From Acanthosepion pharaonis (lineage: Eukaryota; Mollusca; Cephalopoda; Sepiida; Sepiidae), in the NCBI GenBank assembly GCA_903632075.3, contig CAHIKZ030001819.1, positions 342,822 to 406,821 on the forward strand: a stretch of 64,000 bases of DNA, written 5' to 3'. Shown here piece after piece: positions 46,650-58,797 of this stretch. A model generated the notes under the pieces. It saw only the letters and a program-made list of their open reading frames with translations. It made no database searches and was not told the origin of the DNA. Position numbers and translations under genes: made by a program. The stretch's first letter is position 1. Every line of letters begins with the position of its first letter.

Positions 46650-47700
46650 AAGTCGTTCTCCAAAAGTGGGGGGCTGGTTTGGGTTCCTCCACTTAGTCCC
46701 CATGTGTTTCTTCCTCTGTGGGATCATCTGGCCTATTCCCTCTCATAAGGATTTCCTCCTCCTCACTTCTGGACATATCATCTTTACTACTTGTTGAAGA
46801 TCAAGAACTCAGGGAAGGACAAAGATCCCTGAGATAGCATGGCATTCCATTCACCAAGACTGATTGTGGACTAATAATTCCAGTAATTCATCCCTTTCTG
46901 AAAATTGTTGTACATTGGTTGGATGGTGGCTTTACTTAGAGAGGGTCTTCCTCGTTGTACTCTTTGTGGTCCACCTCAGACATCATTGGAGGCATTGAAT
47001 CTATCCCTTTAAACCAAACATCATATCTGTAGACTAGATTTGCAGGTGCAATCAGTGGTGATGTGTCATCTTTGAGGGAGACATTTTACCAGTAGGTGAC
47101 CTCTTTGACAGTACATTTCATCCTGTCCACAATCCTCTTGATAATTCTGTGATGCCATGCCATTATTCCATTTCCTGCCAGGACATGAATGCATCAGTAT
47201 CACAAATGCATACTTCATCTTTTGGCAAAAGCCTGGAACTCCTTGCTGCAGAATGACAGTGTCATTGTCTGTGAGTAATTCACAATGTGGTCCCCTCTTA
47301 CAGAACACAGACTGCAACTGATGTATGATACTCAATCAGTCTCGGTGATGTAATGGCTGCCATACAGAAAAACATGATGGTCTACAATTTGCTAGTGTCA
47401 GGTAATGGGTAATGCAGAATGCATATTCCATAGCCAGCCAGTGCCAAATAGTGTTCATTCCCAGTCTACTCTTTTGCCAGTGTACTGCATGTAGGATCTC
47501 TTGTTGTGCACTCCACACCGATCCCAATGGCCAACTTTACTATAGCCTTTGATATAGAAGGACAAACTCTCCTCACAAAATATGTGGTATGCCATACTCC
47601 TGTTTGCCCACTACATCGATGTAGTTGACATGCTGGCTGAAGATAGTATGCATTCTCTAATGTTGCTCCATCTTTTTCTAGCATCACTACTGTCACTACG
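46650..47700 (-). pseudogene. Gypsy integrase remnant
   Basis: Minus-strand pieces in order: YFVRRVCPSISKAIVKLAI (zinc-binding domain end), GRLGMNTIWHWLAM-like core strand, LTLANCRPSCFSVWQPL, then after a frame change LQSVFCKRGPHCELLTDNDT with the second catalytic Asp context, and an HRIIKRI/DRMKC-type helix in another frame. The C-terminal acidic tail is at 46800-46650. At least four frame breaks. Reverse transcriptase and RNase H are largely missing: only about 0.8 kb of unreadable sequence lies between gag and integrase. Confidence 0.82.
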
Positions 47701-48499
47701 GTGCTTGCATTGACCCATATATCAATTTCACATACCAGTCACCCCTGGCAAGATCTTCCTGTCACACACTGTTCGCAGTTTCCTTCACCATCTGTTTGAG
47801 GGGGATGTCGTCAGCTTAGTTATAACATCCCCTTGTGATGGCATTTGCCTGCCACTTGATGAAAACAGTTGCTACATGTAGCTATCCACACATGTGGAGA
47901 TGTTTCACCAGAAGACATTCTATCAAGTCATGACATCAGGGACATCTGGGATCATGTTTCCCTGTGTCCATCACATAGTATTATTCTCCCTACAGACTTC
48001 TAAGCTGAGCCCACATGAGACTGGCACTGGTATCTGTTCTCCCAATCCATTTCCCCAGCATTTTCTGTGATATTGTTATGGGGTTCACCCCTTTTTCATA
48101 CAAGTGGACTCGACCAGTGTGTACTTGTACTGCTGCTGCTGAATACCTAAAGAGATAGAGATACACTGATACAGTGGTAGATTAATAGAGAGAGTAAGAT
48201 TTTGAGGTAACCGCTTTTTAGGAGTCACAGTTGCGAGCACGTAGACTCAGAAGGAAGTCCTACTTCGATACTGAATTTCCAAGACTGTATATATATTATT
48301 ATTGCTACTAACCACATTTCTGGATCTACTAACCGTATTACCAATTGTATTATTGCGTCAATACATTTATTTGCTATATTTCATTCCTGCGTTTGTCATT
48401 CATTTTGAGACCGGATTTCATCGCGGAATCCACAACAGATATAAACATAGTTTGTCACAGCAATGCACAGTTTTGTCTCCTCGCCAACTCCCACTTTGC

Positions 48500-49379
48500 T
48501 CAACTCATCAACTCAAACAATTTCTAGTTAAGTGATTAGTACCACCAAATCTGTGGCAGATAATACTACTTTGCAGATCATTAGTGGAAATCGAGTCAGT
48601 ATCCCAATGCTCAGGCCTTGCAGTTGCCACAATCAATCCCACCACTGGCTCCTCATTCTTCAGTATAGCTCTGGCTCACTCTAACAGCTGGCTGATGTCT
48701 GGTGCATCAATTCAAGAAGAAGCGTAAAGTGACTGCCTGACATACTCAGGCAACCCTGTTACAAATACACACACATGCACACTCAGACATTCCACCACAG
48801 GTTTGTTTGAATTCAAGCATCTAGCTATAAAGTGATCAAATGCTATGAATGGAACTGTGGCAAACATAACTGTTATGGAGTAAATTTCACAGTGTAGGCT
48901 TGTATTGGTACTAAGTTGGTCCTAAAATAGGTTCGATGTACAAAACGTTAGGAACTTCATATAATAGGTATGACACAGAGTAAATCTAGTTGTGGTCGCT
49001 GATACTTTAGTATCTGACTAACGGTCGTCCGGCATTGACTGACTGCCTGATCTCACTGAGCGACTTCCATGTTACTCTTACTACTCCTATTTATTATAGG
49101 CGGGAGAGTCTATTAACTATAGAATAGGTGTGTTCCACTATAACAATAACATACAAGGCAACCTCGATATGGCCTACATCTTTTCTTTCATCCTTTTTAA
49201 GTTATTACAACACAGTAAACTCCTCCCATCAATCAGAGTGGCAGAATTCTAGCAATGTTGTTCACACTGCACAGAACACAAAGCAGTTCAGACGTTTTAA
49301 ACTATTGAACAATAGAGAGATCCCATTCTGTAGCAACAACTCCAGGTATTAGACTCAGCTTGAACATGCTGTCTGCCAT
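48500..49379 (-). pseudogene. Gypsy gag remnant
   Basis: The minus strand starts MADSMFKLSLIPG at 49379. A matching middle segment GLPEYVRQSLYASS lies near 48745, followed by a broken CCHC-type knuckle (CHRFGGTNHLTRNC near 48535). Stops and frame shifts occur throughout. 48860-49120 between the pieces is too decayed to read. The plus-strand frames here are shadows. Confidence 0.7.
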
Positions 49380-49398
49380 GATTGCCATAATAATTTGT

Positions 49399-49536
49399 TG
49401 TAAAATAAGGCAAAGATGTGTTGAGGTTGGGGAAAACACCTATCCGATTACTCTCACAAGAACTATGGAGTAACAGGCAAAGAAAAGAAAGAGATGTTAA
49501 GAAACAAAAAAAAACACTGTCTCAGAAACCACAGCA
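49399..49536 (-). repeat. Gypsy 5' LTR
   Basis: Partner of 46498-46630. The gag-like ATG lies 20 bp past its inner end. Confidence 0.82.
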
Positions 49537-49539
49537 TGG

Positions 49540-49800
49540 CAGGCAGCACAAAATGACCACAGGATTGACTTCATAAGACACTGAGTCTCACTGTTGGTTA
49601 CTGGTTTTCCCATCATTTTTCTTGGCATGAGACAGCTGACAAAGACCTAGATCTGGACAAGTTCCAAAGAGGCCTATATCTAGACATACCAAGCTGCCCC
49701 GCTTCAAATGGGGAAAACCCGGATGTAACTAGTTTTGACTGACATGTCTGCATGTCTCAGGGACTCTGTACAGATGTGAGTTTGCTACAGTATTATAATT
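49540..49800. other. Unclassified, near a Gypsy insertion edge
   Basis: Moderate GC. No motif. Followed by a SINE-type tail. Confidence 0.35.
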
Positions 49801-49940
49801 ACAAATGAAATTCTCTGTAAGTTAACTGGATCAACATATATCAGATGAAGGCCAGATATCACAATGACTGAAAGGTTATGGTGACAACAACAAAGATGAG
49901 GATAAAAGTTTACTTGTAAATAGTACAAATAATAATTACC
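49800..49940 (+). repeat. SINE tail fragment
   Basis: CAGATGAAGGCCAGATATCA, AACAAAGATGAGGATAAAAG matches the tail of the SINE at 45808. Confidence 0.6.
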
Positions 49941-50084
49941 TTATTTCTGACTTTCAATGCTTTTCTTTAATAAAACAAACAGCAATACATTTACATTATA
50001 TATTTTGTAATCATGAGACTTAAACACAAAGTACATAAAGAAATGTCAATTTTCATGATGTTAAGTTTCAAGTTTTTATACATA

Positions 50085-50360
50085 CTTCACATTTTAACTA
50101 GAAGATTTTATATGTTTCACATTTTAACCAGAAGTTTTTACACATGCTTCACGTTTTAACCAGAAGTTTTTATACATGCTTCACATTTTAACCAGAAGAT
50201 TTAAAACATGCTTCACATTTTAACCAGAAGATTTTATACATTTCATATTTTAACGAGAAGTTTTTACACATGCTTCACATTTTAACCAGAAGTTTTTATA
50301 CATGCTTCATATTTTAACCAGAAGATTTTGTACATGCTTCACATTTTAACCAGAAGAAAA
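50085..50360. repeat. Tandem array, unit about 32 bp, 8-9 copies
   Basis: CATGCTTCACATTTTAACCA then GAAG(T/A)TTTTATA repeats with 29-33-bp spacing. Confidence 0.93.
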
Positions 50361-50619
50361 ATCCTAATTTCCTGCTACTCCACAGAATTAAAATCTACTA
50401 GAATTATATTTTCTTAATCCCACAAAGTTTGGTTGATATGAACTTATGATACTGTATTAAATACAACTTAGTGTATAACTTGTAGGCATCTTGCCCCTGT
50501 GAAATGTTTAATTTGGCTCATTGGTCTTACTTCTGTATTGAGTTCATTCCTAATTGATTGACTCTCATGTATGATTTTGAAGTAAACTATTCTTAAAATA
50601 ACTCATGTTATCATAGAGC

Positions 50620-50720
50620 AGTGATTTTCAACTGGTGTGCTATGGTATACCATTGTGTTGTGAGAGGACTGTAGATGTGCCATGAAAAATCTTCTAAAAG
50701 TCATTAATTAAATTTTATTT
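50620..50720 (+). mobile_element. hAT-like terminal fragment
   Basis: CAGTGATTTTCAACTGGTGT resembles the Charlie-type terminal repeat. The opposite end was not found nearby. Confidence 0.4.
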
Positions 50721-50729
50721 TCTAAAGAA

Positions 50730-51370
50730 GTTTTGGGGTTTAAGTGGGTTGTTTACAGGTGATTATCTTCAGATAACGTTCTTAATCCAAATATACGCCA
50801 AAGTTTGGTCTTTTAAAAATGCATGCAAAGATAATTAGTACAAAAATATATTTTGCATGTACTGATAAAATTTCTTAAAATAAAACATACAACATTTAAA
50901 GAGTTCATAAGTTCATATCAGAAAGTTCTTGTGTTAAATCTCTTAGCATGTAATGTATATCATTTGTTTATTTTTGTAAAAACAATACACTAGAATTAGA
51001 AGTTTCTCTCAGCTAAGTGCTGATGGCTTACGGGTAGAAACTCGAGTTTTGGTCCTGGCTTGAGGCTTTTGAACATTTAGTTGCACTGAGGAGCTGTGAT
51101 ACAGCAAACAGTACTGTCTGCAAATGACATTATATATTGTTATATCTCGTGCAAGATATAATAACAAAGTAAACCCAAGTGTGGTTTTCAATAATAATTT
51201 TATAATCAGATGTAGGTATGTCAAAATACAGAGACAGAGTCAGGAGTAAGCTAACCGCAATGGTGTTAGTAAACGAAGACCTTTCTTCTTTCCCTACTCT
51301 TGACTGCGGTCGTACTTTATCGGCAACCAGTCCGTCCATTATCGTGAATGGGGAAGTTGGGTTATCTCAT
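50730..51370. other. No gene seen
   Basis: The 71-aa and 69-aa minus frames at 51009-51339 have no recognisable content. AT-rich unique sequence. Confidence 0.45.
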
Positions 51371-51374
<4 letters not shown>

Positions 51375-51435
<61 letters not shown>

Positions 51436-51448
51436 TATATATATATAG

Positions 51449-51498
<50 letters not shown>

Positions 51499-51510
51499 GT
51501 GTGTGTGTCT
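51375..51510. repeat. (TA)n-(GA)n-(GT)n compound microsatellite
   Basis: Direct reading. It generates spurious Tyr/Ile/Arg/Glu frames on both strands. Confidence 0.98.
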
Positions 51511-51916
51511 TTGTAAATGTATATGTATGCATGTAAGTAACTCGTTAAAAGTAATCGTTTAGACTTTGGAATTTTAAGTGTCCTGATGAAGTAGGTCATG
51601 GAACAATCAAAAATTATTTCATCAACTCTCTGGTTCCTTTGCCTAGTCATCTCTCTGTTTTTAGACTTTTACAAGACAAAGGAATTCATTATAGAATTAT
51701 TTCTTGATTTCTGATTGGTTCACAGATGTGACTCATTTGACCACTCCTTTTCTTTACCTACATTTAGGAATAATGACTTTCTGGTCTCTTTTAGTCATTT
51801 CTTTTTCTTTTCTTATCTTTGTGTCTTTATGACAACCCAAAATGGTTTTCCAATTTTTAGTTTTCTATTTTTTTTAAATAACTTTTTATTTTTCTATCAC
51901 TACAAAGTCCAAGGCA

Positions 51917-52130
51917 CAATAAATGTACATATCAAAATGAAAACTCTTTTAAATTGATTATACGATTATATCATTATTAAATATAACATCCTCATATTTG
52001 TAAAAATCAAGATCTTATATGTACAATTTTATATGTACAATAAATGTATATATCAAAATGAAAACTTAAATTGATTATATCATTATAACATTATTAAATA
52101 TAATCTTCTCAATGTCATATTCTTGCAAAG
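51917..52130. repeat. Tandem direct duplication of about 90 bp
   Basis: ACAATAAATGTA.ATATCAAAATGAAAACT with following TTATTAAATATAA occurs at 51917-52005 and again at 52036-52130. Confidence 0.85.
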
Positions 52131-52655
52131 CAAGATTTTCTGCAATAAAAATATTAAAGACAAAAATAAACCAAAAATCTATGGAAAAAGATTTAAGAGT
52201 CTGCCTGTCCAAAATTCAACCTTGCAAAGAAGATATTCTAAAAAATCATCAAGCTCAGATATCTCATTAAATCTTAACTTATAATAAATTGCCTCGTCTT
52301 CATTTTTTGTTTTGAGTTCATAAATAAATCATAAAAAGTATACTCTTTCTTTTGATTGTCATAATTTAAGTGTGCTGTACAAGTTTAACTACAGGTTCAA
52401 GTGAACCATCACATAACAAAAACAGTTGAATAACATTGACATGGTAGGATGCTTAATTTGGGTCAATTAGTATTTCTATGACTACACCAAATCCACTTCT
52501 GACTGATGTACCCACACTTAAATATCTTGTGAGATCTTTCTTGTACTAAAATGTTGAGCTAATTGACCATTTTATTCTTTTTTCTTGTTCAATTGGGTGC
52601 TCTATATTTCTGTCTGTATTTCTGGTATAAGGAGTTATCATTATTTACACTATTT
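52131..52655. other. No gene seen
   Basis: AT-rich unique sequence without motif. Confidence 0.5.
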
Positions 52656-52659
52656 ACAT

Positions 52660-52935
52660 CTGGGACAATAGCTTAGTGGATTAAAGTGTCGGTTTATGAA
52701 TTTGGTGAGTTCAATCCTTAGGCCAGGCAGCATGTACTTGGATTCAGTGGAAATGGACAAACAATAACTGAGCAGTACTAAAAATAAGAAGCTATCCATA
52801 GACATGGACAGTGGAATGAAAACAGTCTATTTCTGTTGATTTAATAAAGGGTTCAGTTCAGAATTTTTTGTATACTACTCAGATTGATATACATCTGATG
52901 GAGGCCAGAGAGCACAATAGTGAAACTTTGTTCTA
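52660..52935 (+). repeat. tRNA-derived SINE, copy 4
   Basis: A-box ATAGCTTAGTGG (52668-52679), B-box GTTCAATCC (52709-52717), body with AGTGGAATGAAAACAGTCTA, tail CTGATGGAGGCCAGAGAGCA and TGAAACTTTG. The head is closer to a tRNA than those of the other copies, but the acceptor stem and 3' half do not fold into a credible tRNA. Confidence 0.78.
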
Positions 52936-52967
52936 GCCATTTGTTGAACAAAAATCAAATTAGGAAA

Positions 52968-53222
52968 TAACAGGGAACCTCAATTTAATGGACTAATAGT
53001 GGGGATTGTCCATTAAAGCTGTTTGTCCACTAATTTGAAGCACTTTTTTGTGGACTAAAGACACCTAGTCCAGTAAATAACTATTGTAAATAAATGTAAA
53101 TACAGTATATATGTATTTTATTTTTAAGTTACTATATACCTTTAAATAAAGTTTGAAAAGTTCTAAATTTAAATATGGAGTGCTTTGGTTCCAGGACCAT
53201 TAATTTGAAGTTTCACTGTATG
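52968..53222. mobile_element. Pogo/Tigger-like MITE
   Basis: Left ACAGGGAACCTCAATTTAAT; right end as reverse complement TACAGTGAAACTTCAAATTA. 255 bp, non-coding, TA-type flanks. Confidence 0.55.
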
Positions 53223-53785
53223 TATAAATGAGAAGTTGTTGATATAAGATTTATAGAATATCAGTAATTTTTTTCTATTTTATGAAAAGGTACTGAAAAT
53301 ACTCAGTCCTGGAATCTGGAAAGATATCAGTACTTAGTGATTTAATCAGATGTTTAAAGTTTGACAGAGTGAGAATTTGGTTGTTGGTATCTTCTCATAC
53401 ACAATCCACCCTCACTAGTTGCATAACTCATTAACATCATAGAAGCACCATATCATCACCATTATTAACTGTTCATTATATTTGAGGAAGACACAAAAAG
53501 AAAATTCATCTAGATCCAGTGGTTTGAATCACATGACCATGATGCTCACTGATAACTGGCCAACCTTGATACTTTGATTGTGTTTACTCCAATAAGAAAC
53601 ATTCAGCAGCATACTTGACCACCGGCAGCAACCTGTTCCTTGTTGTTTTCATTGATCTGCATACTTTCAGGTCTTTATTGATACAGCCTTTATAGTGGAG
53701 TCTGAGCACCATACTGTCACACAGGACTTTGACTCTTCCTTCTCTTTGGTGTCTGTACTGGATTATAATCTGAAATTCATCACAC
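53223..53785. other. Unclassified
   Basis: A 69-aa minus frame (53584-53793) ending KYAAECFLLE has no domain I recognise and is likely part of a repeat. Confidence 0.35.
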
Positions 53786-53789
53786 ACCA

Positions 53790-54085
53790 GCATCTCGGAT
53801 TGAGGAATCTGAGAGCTGAGTTTGAATTCCAGTTGAATCCATTACATTCACTTACATTCTAATACCCTTGGGAAAGGTATGAACACTCCTCTTCTCCTCC
53901 CAGCTATGGGTAAATAACAGGACAGACCGGGTTCTATAGTCTTGGATGACAACTGGTCTACCACAGAAAGAAATGACAACCCTCCCACAGGAAAGAAATT
54001 ACCTCATCAGTCATGTATCGAAAGATACATGATCACCTAAACATGTATCATGCATGGCACTGACTGACTGACTAGGTATTGTCAA
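53790..54085 (+). repeat. tRNA-type SINE (second family), better copy
   Basis: GAGTTTGAATTCCAGTTGAA (B-box region), AATACCCTTGGGAAAGGTAT, CCCAGCTATGGGTAAATAAC and GACAACTGGTCTACC. Ends with (TGAC)n at 54061. Confidence 0.72.
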
Positions 54086-54309
54086 CTGTTGGTTCTGCTG
54101 GAGAACTGGTCCGCCTGCTACCATTAGCTTCTTTGTATCCCTGGCATGCTTAGTAGTAGTTAAAACATGGTCACGGTCTCACTCCAGTGGAAGGAAGGAC
54201 CTTCTTCATTAGTGATTGATCTTACCCCACTGCTGATTAGCACATGTAATGTAGAAAAGCAGCAGTGATACAGGCAGGATTGAAACAGGATGGTGTCCAA
54301 CCCTCCAAT

Positions 54310-54525
54310 AGTTTGAATTCAGTTTAATTCTCCTAGACTGGTTGCCTGATTGTCCAAATTAGAGCCCAGTTTATCAATTTAAAAAAACATATAGCTGGGA
54401 TGAAAAGAGATAAATTCATGCTTTTCCCAAGGAGGTATGTGTAAATGAATGACAATGAACTGAAAAAAATTTGAAAACAAACTCTTAAGCTGCTATCCAT
54501 TATACCATTATTACAAACAAATAAG
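54310..54525 (-). repeat. tRNA-type SINE (second family), reverse copy
   Basis: ATAGCTGGGATGAAAAGAGA, GCTTTTCCCAAGGAGGTATG and GCTATCCATTATACCATTA are the reverse complement of the body and head at 53790. Confidence 0.65.
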
Positions 54526-54899
54526 ATATAAATTACTGTATCTGTAGATATACATATGCATTTCAAGTAAAAATGTTATAATACTTGCCTTTACATGTTT
54601 TATATGCAACAATTTTTTGCAAATACATTCTAATTGTTAAATAAGATGAAAATATTCCATCAAAACTTCTTTAAATATTAATATAAACCTGACCTGATCT
54701 TCAGTAAAATGATAAAATTAATTATTATCAATTCCAACTGAATGTTCACAATAATATATCTAATTCAAATTAGAGAACAATTTTTCCCCATAATGAAAAC
54801 TTTTTAAAAAAAATTGGGAGAAAGATTGTTCAATGCCATTCATAAATCATGACAATGAGTTTTGTGACAATGGTGCATTGTTTGTTGCTCAATGCATGC

Positions 54900-54991
54900 A
54901 TTACATCCCAATGATTTTTGCTGATCAGTTTAGAATTGACATTCATATGTTATAAAGGTGTATTTTATTTAGTCTTTAAAATAAAAAAAAA

Positions 54992-55022
<31 letters not shown>

Positions 55023-56800
55023 TGAGCAAGAAAAGACTAGAATTAATAACAAAATATAAATTCAATGAACAATTAAATAAAAGGACTTCCTTCCTTCAGA
55101 TGAAATTTAAAGGCATTATAATGAAAAAATTAAATCACAAATTTTTGCCTTTATTGAACGTAACTGAAGAGTTTTTTGTCAAAAGTTTGGGCTAAACTTC
55201 TCTGGTCATTTATTTAAATCTTTAATGGGGCCCCAATTTCCTTGACTTTACCAAATATAATAATATGGATAAATTTTGATACTGTTCAAAGAGCATACCA
55301 AATCTTCAAAAAAAAAACATGACATCTAAAACCATTTATAAATTTTTTTATATTGGCAGAAAAGGGAGCTGTAGATAGCAAAAGGACAAACACTGCTGCA
55401 AAACAAAACAAAGGAAAATGACTCAAAGATGGACTGGAGACAAAATTCCTGAAACTCAGATAACTATAAAAAAAAAAAAAAAATTATGTCATTTATTTTT
55501 AAAGTCCCTTGAGATGTTGGCGATCACAATTCTTTATAAATTTAAATGTCCTTTGGAGATTGTATTTAATAAATAAAAAAGATATTCATTCTCCCAAACT
55601 CTATTACACAATCCATTCATGACAGGCTTAATTTTAATTTGAATGCATTGTTTATTTCTAAACATTTGCTTTCTATCTATCATACCTGTGTATCATTCGA
55701 CAATTCAGAAAAACCCTTCTTCCTGTTGAAAATAGAAAAAAAACTTGTCCCTTCATGAATATAAAAACAAAAACTAACTTTTTTTTTCTATTTATTCCAA
55801 AAATTGAAAACAATTGCTCTTAATAAAGTTATGAATATTGCATAATATTTTAAAATGTGTACAAACCAGATAGTTTAAAATTGCTTTGCACTAATAGTTT
55901 TTATTTGAGAAGATTTTTAAATCAGCATTCATTGTCAATGCAGGAGAACAAGATCATGTAAAGTTAATGTACTCTTAATTCTTCACTTCATGATTAAAAA
56001 CAAAGTTTTCAATATTTCTTAATATTCAGCCATATGACAACATTGTGCTGGAAAAAAAAAGTATGGAATAAAATATATATCAACATTTCAACTTTTTTTT
56101 CTTTCTTCAAAAACCTTTCCGTGAATATGAAAGATATCTATTTTTGAAAATAATTTGACAAAACTTGAAAAATTATTTTTAATTCATGGATAAAAGTGCT
56201 CAATATCAGGAATAGTATGTATAAATTCTGAGTATACACAGGTTTTTTTGTGTTAAATGTTCTTGCCTTCCTTCACTACAAAGCATGTTTATCCATAAAT
56301 TTAGCATTTTATAAAAATTTATCAACACACATTATATATAATCTATCAAATGTGGGGCAACAGTTAATGGATGAATAATTAAAAGGTGTTCCTTTTAAAA
56401 GTAATTAAAATTGAATTTATTTATGTAAAGAAATATATATATAGACAAAAAAAGTTACATGATTATTTTAAAATCCTTTATGTATTTCAAAATAAGCCTG
56501 CAAATTCATTTTCTAAAAATCAAATTTGGTTTGTTTTCAGTTTTTCATTTTCATATTTTTTGTTTTTAGTGAAATAAATCTGGTGAGAATTTAATTTTTG
56601 AAAATAAAAAATCTTCAAATAAATGTTTTAAATTAAAAATCAAATATTTATATATCATACTAGCAGTTGACATTTAACTTTTTTTTTTTCCATGAAAAAC
56701 AAATAAAATACAATTTCATTCAATACCAAAAAAATGGACTGAAAAAATTAAAATTTTAAATTGAATAAAACAGAAGGTTGACAATTATTCATTTTAATTA

Positions 56801-56836
<36 letters not shown>

Positions 56837-58780
56837 AACCATTTCATATACAAAAACATTTTTTCAATTATTATGAGTCTACTGATTTTTTATAGAATTT
56901 TTATTATAAACAATTGTCTTGTAAATGGATATTTTTACTAATTAATACATATCTTTGCTCTGTAATTTGGCATTGAGCAGACAATAAGAACACCCCATGC
57001 ACAAATTTTAAAAAATTTGTGACTTTTTTGTTGAATTTTCGCATACACGCCTGCAATAGAACTGCGTATCATTTATAAATATCTCTCTCAAACATATATA
57101 TATATAATATATATATATATATAATAAAATAAATTGAAAAATAGTTGTCCCAATTTCATTTTCAAGGATAAGATTTATTCATATTTAAATTGATTTAACA
57201 AAAAAAAAAAGATGTTCAGCAATTTTTTTTAGCAAAAAAGAACTAATATTGTTTTAATTTTTTTTTTTCCTGCTCTGTGAAGTTTTTTTGAATTGTTAAA
57301 TGAAAAAAAAATAATAAATCCGATTGAATATATAATTGTAAAATTGAAAAAAAAATAAAAACACACAATAATTTATTTTTTATAATAAGTATGATTTAAA
57401 ATCAAAAAAATAGATTTTCAAGGTCTTTTTGGAATAAAGAAGACTGAATTTCAAAGAAATAAATATATTGTTGAAATTGAAAATTTTTTTACAAAAAAAG
57501 ATAATTTTATAAAACCTAATTTTGTACATTTACTCATGCATCATCATATCTTTGGAATTAAGGAATTTAATTTTTTATATGCTCAAAAGATAAGGGTTGC
57601 TTCCTAAAACCAGATCTTTGAGTAGAAAATTAGAAATTTTGAAAATGGCAAAAACAATCATCCTAATGTTTTTTTAAGATAAAATTCCATTATTCATTTT
57701 GATATTTCCAATTACAAATCTTGAATAATTTTTTACTCAAAAATTAAAAAAAAAACAAATAAATACATGGAAATTTTTTGGCATAAAAAAAAAGAAAAAT
57801 AAAAAGATGAAATTTGCCAATTTGAACTTAAAAAATCATAAAATTCCAGTTCCCATTAAAAAATAAATAAGTGGAAATTTTTTTACTATTTGGATGGCAA
57901 CGTTTAATTCACAAAACATTTTTGCAAAATTTTTTATTCAATCTCCAAAGAGTTCAAATTATTTTTTGAGTCTATAATAAATCACAATTTATGATCCTTT
58001 TTGTTCTGTAATTTTTTTTTATGATTTGAAATAATTCATTCTTAACTATTTTATTAATTCATTTTGTAGAAAAGTGCATTTACTGGAAATATGATTTTCA
58101 CCTTTTTGTATTTTATGTTAATTTCTTTTTTTTTTGGTATTTTTGATTCTTCATGGTCCTGATATTGAGCAGTAAAATTGGATGTTTTTTAATTCATTAA
58201 ACAAAATGATTTTGATATCTCACATCAAGTCCATTTGAAAAAAATCTGTTCAAACAATAAATGTTAAATTTTTTCATAATTTAGAAAATAAGAAATTATA
58301 TAAAACACACATATTTTTTCAAATTGCTCCAAGCAAAAAAAGCCATGAAGATAAAGGGTTACTTATGTGAAAATAAAGAAAACACAAACATTACTATTTG
58401 AATTGAGAAAATTTTTTTTTCATTGGTTGATTTTAGTGAATGACATTAAATTTAAATTTTTGAAGAATTTAATAAAGCATGGAACCAAAGGGAGTTCCAT
58501 ATTTTTCTTATTTTATCTTAAAAATATATATACAAAAATTCAACATAAATAATTTCACTTTTTTCAACAAATTGAAAAATTCACCACAATTACTTAAACA
58601 TAAAAAAAAAAAAATATTGATTATGATAGCAAAGAATTATATTTTTTAAACAATTATTTTGAAATATTTTTAAAGACACATAAGGCAAAAAAAGATGGGA
58701 AATTGACTCTTATTAAAAAAAGAATCCAATAATAATAATGATTCTTAAATAAAATTAATATCAACAAATATTTATAATAT
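54900..58780. repeat. AT-eroded block with homopolymers
   Basis: About 3.9 kb, very AT-rich, with poly-A at 54982-55019, poly-T at 56803-56829 and (TA)n at 57090-57122. Less extreme than 3-13 kb; ordinary words survive in places. No coding. The 60-aa frames are chance. Confidence 0.75.
58325..58505 (-). mobile_element. CR1/Jockey-type LINE copy I, AT-eroded 3' end
   Basis: TGCTCCAAGCAAAAAAAGCC, AAAGGGTTACTT, GACATTAAATTTAAATTTTTGAA, AAGCATGG and AGGGAGTTCCA keep the order of copy A's 3' region with most G/C positions lost. Confidence 0.65.
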
Positions 58781-58797
58781 ATGATGTACCACTACAT

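Larger units (their letters stand above)
46498..49536 (-). mobile_element. Ty3/Gypsy LTR retrotransposon, internally deleted and decayed
   Basis: Two related ~135-bp direct repeats bound it: 5' LTR 49399-49536 and 3' LTR 46498-46630 (both begin TG.TGTGGTTTCTG on the minus strand and end CCTTATTTTA). Between them come gag remnants, a small remnant with no readable RT, and an integrase region. About 3 kb, well short of a complete element. It sits in the host intron, with the 3' LTR ending 36 bp before the splice acceptor at 46462. Confidence 0.85.

Noticed and set aside
47066..47696. Three short minus frames as separate small genes
   Set aside because: They are consecutive frame-shifted pieces of a single Gypsy integrase.
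49921..49970. Tiny minus-strand exon (acceptor ATTAAAG, donor AAG|GTAATT)
   Set aside because: About 30 bp, weak acceptor, no phase match to neighbouring exons, and it overlaps a SINE tail.
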